The position numbers and the translations under genes were made by a program. A DNA stretch of 64,000 nucleotides from positions 1-64,000 of the forward strand of contig PGZZ01000004.1 in the NCBI GenBank assembly GCA_002841545.1, given 5' to 3'. Position 1 is the first letter of the stretch; every line of letters starts with the position of its first letter. Origin of the DNA: Firmicutes bacterium HGW-Firmicutes-16 (GTDB taxonomy: Bacteria > Bacillota > Clostridia > Oscillospirales > Oscillospiraceae). The notes beneath the pieces were generated by a model. It was not told where the DNA came from, searched no databases, and saw only the letters and a list, made by a program, of their open reading frames with translations. Positions 17,540-25,198 of this stretch are shown here, piece after piece.

Positions 17540-18778
17540 TTAAAAACGCCTCGTAAAGATATCTGTGTCCTCAAGGAGACTTTCAATCGTGTCTATCCCG
17601 AGCCTATGGAGCAGTTCTATCACATAGGGGTTTTCGACAGGCGTCGCATACGGCGACTTTTCTCCATAGGCTTCGACCAGCGGCGTTCCTTTCTCGGCTC
17701 CCGTAACCGACCTCGGTCCGCCTACGCAGCCGCCCTTGCAGCCCATACCCTCATAAAAATTGGCTTCCAACTTTCCGGAGAGAAGCTCGTTCATCATTTC
17801 CCTGCAGGCCGGAACTCCGTCCGCCTGCTTTGTACGTATCGAAACGGGTCTTTTCGGATTCAGTCGGTCGAGCGTCTTTTCAACGGCTTCGCTGACGCCG
17901 CCCGTTCTGGCATAGATTCTTCCACCTCTGGACGAATGATCCTTTTCGCTTTCCTCCATATCCGCGGGGTCTAAACCTAGCGCATCAAAAATGTCCTGCA
18001 CCTCGCGAAAAGTCAAAACGTAGTCTACCGCGCCGAGGAGGTCTTTTTCCCGCGCTTCGGCCTTCTTCGCAAGGCAGGGTCCGATGAAAACTGTTGTCGC
18101 ATCCGGATGCAGGAGCTTGACGGTTCTCCCGCACGCTATCATCGGCGAGACGGAGCCCGGAACATGGGGCATTAGCTCGTTATAAACCTTTTTAATCATT
18201 CCAATCCACATCGGGCAGCAACAGCTTGTGAGCTGATAGTCTTTTTCGGTGCGAATGTTTCTGTCAAATTCGAGAGCTTCCTTCAGCGTCAGGATATCTG
18301 CGAAAAGCGCCACCTCAAGCATTCCGTCAAAACCAAGCCTCTTGAGCGTGGTGCGGAGCTTTCCGGGCGTTACGCCAGAGCTGAACTGCCCCAGAAAAGC
18401 GGGGGCTATCAGAGCGTAGGCAGGGCCTTTCGATGCTCGAACCGCCTTCAGTGCGGGGAGAGTCTCAGTCGATTCCGCAAGCTTTTTGCTGTCGCAGCCG
18501 TCGATGCAGCGTGCGCAGCCGAAGCACAGTTCGGGGTTAATTTTTATCCCGCCGGAGTCTACTGCGTTGATAGCCCCGAAAGGGCACCTCTCTTCGCATT
18601 CCCTTGCTTTTCCCTCCGCACAGTCGCACTCTCCAATTCGAATCACAAGAGGGTGCTTTCGTGGATTGAGCAGGCAGTCCAGCTGATGTGCGTCGTAGTC
18701 AGCTCCTATTTTTGCGCTGAAATCTCCCTTCAACGAGGAGGAAACAAGCTCGTCATACAATTCCTGAAAGGTTTTCAT
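17540..18778 (-). CDS. [FeFe]-hydrogenase-like protein, group B type
   Basis: 412-residue protein with two ferredoxin-type clusters (cysteines at 51-65 and 85-95) and an H-cluster domain. All three H-cluster motifs are seen: TSCCCPMW at 184-191, FIGPCLAKKAEA around 231-242, and EGMGCKGGCVGG at 343-354. The first has three cysteines in a row where the best-studied enzymes have two. From memory this pattern is known for group B (CpIII-like) hydrogenases. It should bind an H-cluster and may take up or evolve hydrogen, or sense it; maturases are not in the window. The start at 18778 has GGGGG 6 nt upstream. Its upstream neighbour encodes another iron-sulfur protein. Confidence 0.82.
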   Translation of the reverse strand: MKTFQELYDELVSSSLKGDFSAKIGADYDAHQLDCLLNPRKHPLVIRIGECDCAEGKARECEERCPFGAINAVDSGGIKINPELCFGCARCIDGCDSKKLAESTETLPALKAVRASKGPAYALIAPAFLGQFSSGVTPGKLRTTLKRLGFDGMLEVALFADILTLKEALEFDRNIRTEKDYQLTSCCCPMWIGMIKKVYNELMPHVPGSVSPMIACGRTVKLLHPDATTVFIGPCLAKKAEAREKDLLGAVDYVLTFREVQDIFDALGLDPADMEESEKDHSSRGGRIYARTGGVSEAVEKTLDRLNPKRPVSIRTKQADGVPACREMMNELLSGKLEANFYEGMGCKGGCVGGPRSVTGAEKGTPLVEAYGEKSPYATPVENPYVIELLHRLGIDTIESLLEDTDIFTRRF

Positions 18779-18907
18779 TTGCATCCCCCTATCGTATCGC
18801 AGCATTAATGTTACCTATGTATAAGTAAGTTTATGGAGCGAAGCTGCAAAAATACGGCATGATGTTTGATCCTGACAAATTCCGTCTTTTGTGTTTTTAG
18901 ATTATTT

Positions 18908-19345
18908 TTATTTTCTGTGCGAGCCGTCACAGAACGGCGGATTCTGGGTGCAGCCGCAGGAACAGAGCGCGAGCCTTGAGCCCGTGTATAGCGGCGTTCC
19001 GTCGGCGGAGATGACTTCAGTCGGTCCCTCGACAAGATACGGTCCCTTCTTAACGACTTTAATTTTCACAGTGTTTGGGATATCCTTCATGTTTTCGATG
19101 GACCCCGAACCCTTTGCAAGTTCCGGATTGACCGTTGAACCCTCGGGCAGGGAATAACGGAGCGCCCCGGATGGGCATCTGTCTATGCATTTAATTATCT
19201 CCTCAGGCTTCGCCCCGTCGATATTTACCCACGGGTGCTTTTCCGAACAGAAGACTTCGGGTAACGTTCGCAGGCAGATCCCGGGATGAGAGCACTGCTC
19301 AGGGTACCAGTAAACGATTATATCTTTATTCCTGTATTCTTTCAT
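18908..19345 (-). CDS. YjdI-like ferredoxin domain plus CDGSH iron-sulfur protein
   Basis: 145-residue two-domain protein. The N-terminal half (CSHPGICLRTLPEVF around 18-32 and CIDRCPSGAL) is a divergent single-cluster ferredoxin domain of the YjdI type. The C-terminal end carries CSCGCTQNPPFCDGSH, a CDGSH-type 2Fe-2S ligand set of three Cys and one His. Such proteins carry or transfer electrons or clusters; the partner is unknown. The ATG at 19345 is preceded by AGGAAAG. It lies 130 nt upstream of the hydrogenase-like gene on the same strand and may share its transcript. Confidence 0.85.
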   Translation of the reverse strand: MKEYRNKDIIVYWYPEQCSHPGICLRTLPEVFCSEKHPWVNIDGAKPEEIIKCIDRCPSGALRYSLPEGSTVNPELAKGSGSIENMKDIPNTVKIKVVKKGPYLVEGPTEVISADGTPLYTGSRLALCSCGCTQNPPFCDGSHRK

Positions 19346-19494
19346 GTTCCGCTTTCCTATCAGCAATTCAGTTTTTGCGGTTTCCTGCCAAAATAGTATC
19401 ACAGACGACTTCAATAAACAACCTTACTCTCTATTTGAATCTGACAAGAAATGTGATACAATTCGTATCAGCTAAGCAATTCAGGAGGCGAAAA

Positions 19495-20412
19495 ATGGAG
19501 ATTACTACAGTATCAATAGTTGGCTTGGGCGCACTAGGAGTTTTGTTCGGCGACCATCTTTCTAAGCACATGCCGTGGGAGACTTTGCGCATAGTTGCGG
19601 ACAGCGACAGGATTAAAAAATACCGCAGAGATGGGGTTTTCTGCAACAGTAAGCCCTGCGACTTTAATTATATAACTCCTGACGAGATTGTCCTCCCCGC
19701 CGACCTTCTTATTATAGCGGTGAAATACAGCGATTTGCCCGCCGCGATTGAAGCCTCGAGAAATCAGGTCGGCTCCGAAACCGTAATTCTTTCACTTCTC
19801 AATGGCATCAGCAGCGAGGAGATAATCGGCGAGGCTTTTGGAATGGATAAGATGCTTTACAGCGTCGCGCAGGGCATGGACGCCGTAAAGGTCGGCAACC
19901 GCCTCACATATGAAAATATGGGCAAAATCTGCTTTGGGGCGGCTTCAACCGACGAAAGCAGTGAAAAGGTCGAAGAAGTAAAGCGATTTTTTGAAAAGAC
20001 TAATCTTCCTCACGAAGTAGTTTCCGATATGCAGAAAAGACTTTGGAGCAAATTCATGCTGAACGTCGGTGTGAATCAGGTCTCTGCAGTTTTCGGGTGC
20101 GATTACGGCGGACTTCAAAAAGAGGGTTCCACTAGAAGCACGATGCTCGCAGCGATGGAGGAAGCGATGATATTGTCCGAAAAGGAAAACGTAAACCTCA
20201 CGCAGGCAGATATCGAATACTGGCTCCGAATACTAGACGGATTGAACCCTCAGGGCAAGCCCTCCATGCTGCAGGATATTGAGGCAAAAAGGCACAGCGA
20301 GGTTGAGCTCTTTTCTGGTACTATCCTTGCGCTCGGTAAAAAGCATGGACTAACGTTCCCTATAAATCAAATGCTTTATGGTAAGCTAAAAGCCATGGAA
20401 AGCACTTTCTGA
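19495..20412 (+). CDS. Ketopantoate reductase family protein
   Basis: 305-residue NADPH-dependent 2-dehydropantoate 2-reductase family member. The N-terminal Rossmann motif GLGALGVLFG and the C-terminal helical domain with KLWSKFMLNVGVNQ (catalytic Lys and Asn region) are seen. PanE makes pantoate for coenzyme A, but many bacteria carry paralogues of unknown substrate and no panB/panC is near. I therefore do not assign panE firmly. The start at 19495 has a perfect AGGAGG. It is transcribed alone, away from the CDGSH gene. Confidence 0.8.
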   Translation: MEITTVSIVGLGALGVLFGDHLSKHMPWETLRIVADSDRIKKYRRDGVFCNSKPCDFNYITPDEIVLPADLLIIAVKYSDLPAAIEASRNQVGSETVILSLLNGISSEEIIGEAFGMDKMLYSVAQGMDAVKVGNRLTYENMGKICFGAASTDESSEKVEEVKRFFEKTNLPHEVVSDMQKRLWSKFMLNVGVNQVSAVFGCDYGGLQKEGSTRSTMLAAMEEAMILSEKENVNLTQADIEYWLRILDGLNPQGKPSMLQDIEAKRHSEVELFSGTILALGKKHGLTFPINQMLYGKLKAMESTF

Positions 20413-20452
20413 TACAGAAGCACCGTCCTTAACAGGGCAGTGCTTCTGTATC
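20411..20452. terminator. Bidirectional terminator
   Basis: GATACAGAAGCAC pairs with GTGCTTCTGTATC. It overlaps the reductase stop codon and serves the converging efflux gene as well. Confidence 0.85.
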
Positions 20453-20454
20453 TT

Positions 20455-22485
20455 TTATAAACCAACTTCCGCAGCGGAATCTTTAGTCTTTTTCTTCCTG
20501 TAAAACAGTAAGAGCAGGATTGCGAGTGCCGCCGCAACAGAAACAGTTACATAGATTGAACGGTAGCCATAGTTTACCGTACTCTGATAGGCACTTTCGA
20601 TATCGCCCGCTTTGGCATCAATCTCCTCAAGGTAATCATTCTTCGCTGAGTCAAACGCCCCTGGAATAGCGTAGCGGAGCGACTGCATTTCCGTTAGCAG
20701 GGTTTCCATCTCACCTTTTGCTGCGGTCATCCCAGCCATTGCCGCCTGTATTCCCGGCATTCCCTTAATCACACCCGCAGGCATCGCCTGCATTTCGGCA
20801 AGCTTGCCGTCCATTTGCTCTAGGCCCTCGCCTAGCCCAGAAATACCCGACTCGAGTCCGCCTTGTATCTTCGCGATGATTGGCGGAGTCGTTTCACTAA
20901 ACATACTCTCCGACATTTCTTTCGTAATTCCTACAATGGTCGTTACATCGGAGGTTTTCAGCTTCTCTATTATATCAGTCGGCATTTCATAATCACCGTT
21001 TCCCGAAAAGTCAAGCTTAATAGTCTTCATCGAGGCAAGGTCGGGGACTTTCATATCGCCGATCATCTGGGACATACTGGGGTCGGCCTTGAAATCCGAA
21101 ACCTTGTCGGATATCTCCTGCACATAGGGCAGGGTCGGCATATTTATTTCGTTTGGCATGATTGCCATTATATTTGCCTTAACTGACGTTCCCGCAAAAG
21201 CGAGAAAGCCGACCATGATAGCCGGAGCGATGGAGGTACCGATTGAGCGGATTAGCGAAAGCGTCGCAAGTCCGGAATTTGTCTCGCTCGCAGCAACGTT
21301 TTCCAGCATCATATAGTTGACCGGAGCGCCAATCGTAAAGCCCATCCCAAAGCCGAGAAGCCCAAGGCTTACAATGACGTTAATAAGCGAGGGATGTACC
21401 GCTGTAATGAGAACAAGGAACAGAGCGCCGATTATCGTTATCGAAAAGCCTAGCACGAGCACGAGCTTAGCTCCAACCCTATCAATCAGCTTGCCCGAAA
21501 GCATTGCGGAAACGCCTGACAAAAGTCCCAGAATAACGGTGAAATAGCCGCCGTTTCCGGAGGAAATTTTGAGAGAGTTTTCGCAGAACTGCGGGATAAA
21601 TACGATTCCCATCATTACAAAGCCCGAAGCGAAGGCAACTGCGAGCGTCGTGAGTATCCTCCCGCTCGTAAAATATCTCAGGTTAATTATAGGATCTTCC
21701 GCGCGTTTTTCCACGAGGATAAACAAAGGTACAAGGACAGCAAAGGCAATGAGGAACGGATAGGTGCCCGTACTCGTCACCGTAGCTGCGAAATCGAAGA
21801 AGTCTATCTGTTTCAGCCCATAGAGCAAGGACAGCACCAACGCGACGATAACCAGCGTCCCGAAGCCATCTATCTTTTTAACGGACTTTTCCTTATGGTC
21901 GGGCAGAACGAAAACGCCTGCGAGTATAATAAGTATCGAGATTGGAATGTTTATAAAAAATATGTATTGCCAGTTCTGTGTTCCAAAAATATCGAGTATC
22001 GCGCTGCCGGCAAGCGAGCCGAAAATGTTGGCAATTCCGTAAACTCCCCCGACAAGACCGAGCGCCATGCCGCGTTTTTCCGGAGGGAAGGAGGTTCCGA
22101 ATTCCGCTGTTGCGACAGGCATTATTCCCCCGCCGCCGATAGCCTGAATGGCTCTTGCGGCAACTAGAAGTCCAAAGCCGTCTGTGTAACGCGACAGTCC
22201 GCACAAGAGTGAGCCGAAGCCGAAGAGAAAAATGCTCGCTATATATATTTTCTTTCTGCCGTATCTATCCGCAAGCTTTCCCATTACGGGGATGCTCGCG
22301 GCATAGGCAAGAGTGTATATTGTTATAATCCATATACCGGTCTTCTCGTCCACCATGAGGTTGTTCTGGATTATCGCCCTCGCCGGAGTCACAATCCCCG
22401 TATCTATTGCACCCATGAATATGCCCGCGAGATAAATAATCGAGATGAGCGCAAGGCTCGGCTTTTTTACTGCTTTATTCTCCAC
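20455..22485 (-). CDS. DHA2-type MFS multidrug exporter with large external loop
   Basis: 676-residue exporter of the EmrB/QacA type, which uses the proton gradient to expel drugs. Motif A appears as GKLADRYGRKK near residue 70. Fourteen helices are expected, and most relatives are 450-520 residues long. Here an extra segment of about 190 residues (roughly 435-630) rich in Met, Gly, Ala and charged residues sits before the last helix, probably outside the membrane. The start is GTG at 22485, 8 nt after AAAGGAG that overlaps the marR stop. It forms an operon with the MarR regulator 13 nt upstream, which probably represses it until a drug binds. Confidence 0.85.
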   Translation of the reverse strand: MENKAVKKPSLALISIIYLAGIFMGAIDTGIVTPARAIIQNNLMVDEKTGIWIITIYTLAYAASIPVMGKLADRYGRKKIYIASIFLFGFGSLLCGLSRYTDGFGLLVAARAIQAIGGGGIMPVATAEFGTSFPPEKRGMALGLVGGVYGIANIFGSLAGSAILDIFGTQNWQYIFFINIPISILIILAGVFVLPDHKEKSVKKIDGFGTLVIVALVLSLLYGLKQIDFFDFAATVTSTGTYPFLIAFAVLVPLFILVEKRAEDPIINLRYFTSGRILTTLAVAFASGFVMMGIVFIPQFCENSLKISSGNGGYFTVILGLLSGVSAMLSGKLIDRVGAKLVLVLGFSITIIGALFLVLITAVHPSLINVIVSLGLLGFGMGFTIGAPVNYMMLENVAASETNSGLATLSLIRSIGTSIAPAIMVGFLAFAGTSVKANIMAIMPNEINMPTLPYVQEISDKVSDFKADPSMSQMIGDMKVPDLASMKTIKLDFSGNGDYEMPTDIIEKLKTSDVTTIVGITKEMSESMFSETTPPIIAKIQGGLESGISGLGEGLEQMDGKLAEMQAMPAGVIKGMPGIQAAMAGMTAAKGEMETLLTEMQSLRYAIPGAFDSAKNDYLEEIDAKAGDIESAYQSTVNYGYRSIYVTVSVAAALAILLLLFYRKKKTKDSAAEVGL

Positions 22486-22498
22486 TAACAAAACTCCT

Positions 22499-22912
22499 TT
22501 ACAGCATTTTTGTTACATTATCCGCAATCATCTCAACGGTTTTTTCGAAGGCAAGAATCTCCTCATCAGTCATCCCGTCATACATGCCATTCTTCCAGTC
22601 GACAAGTAAATCGCCTAATACTTCTTTGAGCCCCAGAGTCTTTTCCGTCAAAGTAATAACCTTTTCTCGCTGATTTTCGTCGTTCACCTTTCGGAAAACA
22701 AAACCCTTTTTCTCAAGCTTCGCAAGGCTTCGCGCGACAGTTCCCTTATCCAGCATGAAAAATTTCGCAATCTGTTCCTGATTGGCTTCACTATGGCCTA
22801 TTAGGTACATGAGGATATATTCTTCTGAGGCATTTATCCCATATTCCGAAAGCTTTCGTGTGGAATGGACATGGCTTCCCCTCACGATTATCGATAGGTC
22901 ACTCATTAGCAT
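22499..22912 (-). CDS. MarR-family transcriptional regulator
   Basis: 137-residue winged-helix repressor. The DNA-binding part spans about 45-95 (QEQIAKFFMLDKGTVARSLAKLEKKG, whose recognition helix is VARSLAKLEKKG). MarR proteins usually bind phenolic or lipophilic ligands and release their operator. It is the first gene of the operon with the MFS exporter. An inverted repeat in its promoter (22931-22957) is the likely operator. The ATG at 22912 follows GGGGGCG by 5-7 nt. Confidence 0.88.
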   Translation of the reverse strand: MLMSDLSIIVRGSHVHSTRKLSEYGINASEEYILMYLIGHSEANQEQIAKFFMLDKGTVARSLAKLEKKGFVFRKVNDENQREKVITLTEKTLGLKEVLGDLLVDWKNGMYDGMTDEEILAFEKTVEMIADNVTKML

Positions 22913-22930
22913 TTTTTCGCCCCCTTATAG

Positions 22931-22957
22931 TTGTACCAACAACTGTTGTCTATGCAA
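22931..22957 (-). promoter_or_regulatory. Likely MarR operator
   Basis: CAACA at 22937-22941 and TGTTG at 22944-22948 form an inverted repeat inside the wider TTG...CAA pair at 22931-22957, 19 nt or more upstream of marR. It overlaps the region where the minus-strand promoter must lie, so binding would block both genes. Confidence 0.55.
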
Positions 22958-23128
22958 CCTTTATTGTACACACGGCCGGATGTAAAGTCAATCTATATTC
23001 GAGCTTTTCTTTGGTCTTGACAACAATTATGATTAAGCGGGCGTGTTCTTTTTCGAATCCAGCTTGTCTTTCCCAAATAATGTGCTATGATGTAAAATAA
23101 TAAAAAACATTAAGAGGTAACACAAACC

Positions 23129-24004
23129 ATGAACCCCAAACGCAAGGCCATACTGCAGATGCTCCTGTGCGCAACGATGTGGAGTACGGGCGGAATCTTT
23201 ATTAAGCTCATCCCGTGGAACTCCTTTGTCATCTCGGGCTGGCGCAGCTTAATTTCCGCCGGAACCGTGTATCTGTTTCTAAAAATCTTTAAAATCAAAT
23301 ATAAGTTCGGCCCTCGTTCGGTTTATATGGGTCTTTTCATGTTTCTGACGTTCAACTGCTTCGTGCTGGCAAACAAGCTTACAACATCTGCCAACGCTAT
23401 CGTTCTGCAGTTCACTGCTCCCCTGTTCCTTATGGTTTTCTCCGCCATCGTGTTCCGTGAAAAGTTTCGCAAGGCCGATATAATCGCTGTCATCTTCACG
23501 ATGGGCGGCATCGCCCTCTTCTTTTTAGACAAGCTCGCCGGAGGTTATGTCCTCGGCAACATAGTCGCAATTCTTGCGGGCGCAGTTATGGCGGTAATGT
23601 ATCTTATCATCGGAAAGGCCGACGAGGAGACCCGCATGGGCGGAATGCTTTTGGGGCATCTGTTCACCGCGGCTGTCGGCATACCGGTCACGTTCTTTGT
23701 GTCAACGCCGGTGAGCACCATTCCAGTTTTATGCATCCTCGCACTAGGAATTATTCAGCTTGGAATTCCTTATATTCTTCTGGTCCTCTCAAGCAAAAAC
23801 TGTCCACCACTAGCCTGCTCACTACTCGGTGCGGTCGAGCCGCTCCTGAACCCTGTCTGGGTGTTTATATTCGCGGGTGAAGCGCCGGGAACTCTTGCGC
23901 TCGTCGGAGGTGCAATAGTTATCGCGGTCGTGACGCTCTGGTGCATCTGGCAAAGTAAAAATACTCCGGTAAAAACGGAAGTGGAAATCGAAATCTGCTC
24001 CTGA
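23129..24004 (+). CDS. EamA/DMT-family transporter
   Basis: 291-residue membrane protein of the drug/metabolite transporter superfamily with two EamA repeats and about ten helices. The first repeat shows ATMWSTGGIFIKLI near residue 14, and the second ends with SLLGAVEPLLNPVWVFIFAGE. Members export or import amino acids, nucleotides or other small metabolites; the substrate cannot be read from the sequence. The ATG follows AGAGG by about 11 nt. It is transcribed away from marR and stops at a bidirectional terminator. Confidence 0.87.
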   Translation: MNPKRKAILQMLLCATMWSTGGIFIKLIPWNSFVISGWRSLISAGTVYLFLKIFKIKYKFGPRSVYMGLFMFLTFNCFVLANKLTTSANAIVLQFTAPLFLMVFSAIVFREKFRKADIIAVIFTMGGIALFFLDKLAGGYVLGNIVAILAGAVMAVMYLIIGKADEETRMGGMLLGHLFTAAVGIPVTFFVSTPVSTIPVLCILALGIIQLGIPYILLVLSSKNCPPLACSLLGAVEPLLNPVWVFIFAGEAPGTLALVGGAIVIAVVTLWCIWQSKNTPVKTEVEIEICS

Positions 24005-24016
24005 GCCTATACATAT

Positions 24017-24046
24017 AAAAGCACCGCCCTGACGGGCGGTGCTTTT
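24017..24046. terminator. Bidirectional terminator
   Basis: AAAAGCACCGCCC pairs with GGGCGGTGCTTTT around TGAC. It ends both the DMT gene and the recJ-relA-dtd operon. Confidence 0.9.
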
Positions 24047-24048
24047 AT

Positions 24049-24660
24049 TCAATCTTCTATCGCCTGACGCATAAAGTAATTGAACCTGCGTTCTCTTTCA
24101 AGCGAGGTGCCCTCCGTATGTCCGGGATAGACCTCATAGTCGCCGGGAAGCTCCGCAATCTTTTTCAGAGACTTCATCATGTCCTTACCGTTGCAGCCGG
24201 GTAGGTCTGTGCGTCCGCAGGAATCGCGGAAGAGCGTGTCTCCTGTAAACAGAGCGTCCCCACAGCGGAAGATGACGCTGCCCTCCGAATGTCCCGGAGT
24301 CTCAATAACCTCGAACACAAGCGAACCGACGGTGAACTCTTCGCCCTCTTTGAAATACACCGTGCCCTTGGGCGGTGCGTATTTGAAGCCCATTTCGGTA
24401 ATGACCTTCCTTACGTCCTTATGGCTCATGCAGACCGTTGCACCTGTCTGCTTCATAACGTCCTCAACGGCTCCGGTATGGTCGAAGTGCCCGTGAGTGA
24501 GAAGAACAAATCGGCATTTCAGCTTATTTTCCTCAAGGTAGCGCATTATCGTGTTGGACTCCGCACCCGGATCGATGACTGCGCATTCAAGCGTTTTCTC
24601 ATCCGTGACAATATAGCAGTTTGTCTGGACATGGCCCAAAGTAAAGCATTTGATTAACAT
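24049..24660 (-). CDS. MBL-fold metallo-hydrolase, glyoxalase II-like
   Basis: 203-residue metallo-beta-lactamase-fold hydrolase. The metal motif THGHFDH near residues 55-61, then GHSEGS, FTGDTLF and YPGHTEG, supply the His/Asp ligands of a binuclear zinc or iron site. It is short like YcbL/YqgX proteins, which hydrolyse hydroxyacyl-thioesters; the exact substrate is not determined. It is the last gene of the recJ-relA-dtd operon, 44 nt after dtd, and ends at the terminator at 24017-24046. Confidence 0.88.
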   Translation of the reverse strand: MLIKCFTLGHVQTNCYIVTDEKTLECAVIDPGAESNTIMRYLEENKLKCRFVLLTHGHFDHTGAVEDVMKQTGATVCMSHKDVRKVITEMGFKYAPPKGTVYFKEGEEFTVGSLVFEVIETPGHSEGSVIFRCGDALFTGDTLFRDSCGRTDLPGCNGKDMMKSLKKIAELPGDYEVYPGHTEGTSLERERRFNYFMRQAIED

Positions 24661-24704
24661 ACTCAGTCTCCTTTATTGTATCTCTTAAAGCATTTTATTC
24701 AAAA

Positions 24705-25148
24705 TTAAAGATCCTCGGTATCCAGAACAAGCGTGACCGGCCCATCGTTTACGGAGGCGACCAGCATTTCCGCGCCGAAGACGCCGCACTCGACCTTGAA
24801 GCCCCTGTCACGAACCTTCGTGACGCAGCGCTCATAAAGAGGCTCCGCTATTGCTCCGCCCGCCGCCTTCGTGAAGCCCGGTCTGCGGGACGAGCAGTCC
24901 GCATAGAGCGTAAACTGCGAAACGATGAGCATTTCCGCGCCCGCCTTGTCAGGCGAGAGATTCATTTTTCCGTTTTCATCCTCAAAAACGCGGAGTCCGC
25001 AAATCCTGTCCGCTATTTTATCGGCCTCGGTCGCAGTATCACTGACCGAGATACCGAGAAGCACTAAAAAGCCCTTCCCAATTTCTCCGACAGTAACGCC
25101 CTCGACCGTGACGCAGGCGCTCTTAACTCTTGTAACAACCGCGCGCAT
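24705..25148 (-). CDS. dtd: D-aminoacyl-tRNA deacylase
   Basis: 147-residue proofreading enzyme that cleaves D-amino acids (and glycine from tRNA-Ala) off mischarged tRNA. The SQFTLYADCSSRRPGF segment near residues 76-91 and the NDGPVT active-site loop near 133 are present; the loop reads NDGP where many relatives have NSGP. It lies between relA (50 nt gap) and the MBL gene (44 nt gap), the usual Firmicutes order. Confidence 0.94.
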   Translation of the reverse strand: MRAVVTRVKSACVTVEGVTVGEIGKGFLVLLGISVSDTATEADKIADRICGLRVFEDENGKMNLSPDKAGAEMLIVSQFTLYADCSSRRPGFTKAAGGAIAEPLYERCVTKVRDRGFKVECGVFGAEMLVASVNDGPVTLVLDTEDL

Positions 25149-25198
25149 AAATATTGTACTCCTTATGATGGGAAATCAGTCGGTTAATAATCAATCCG

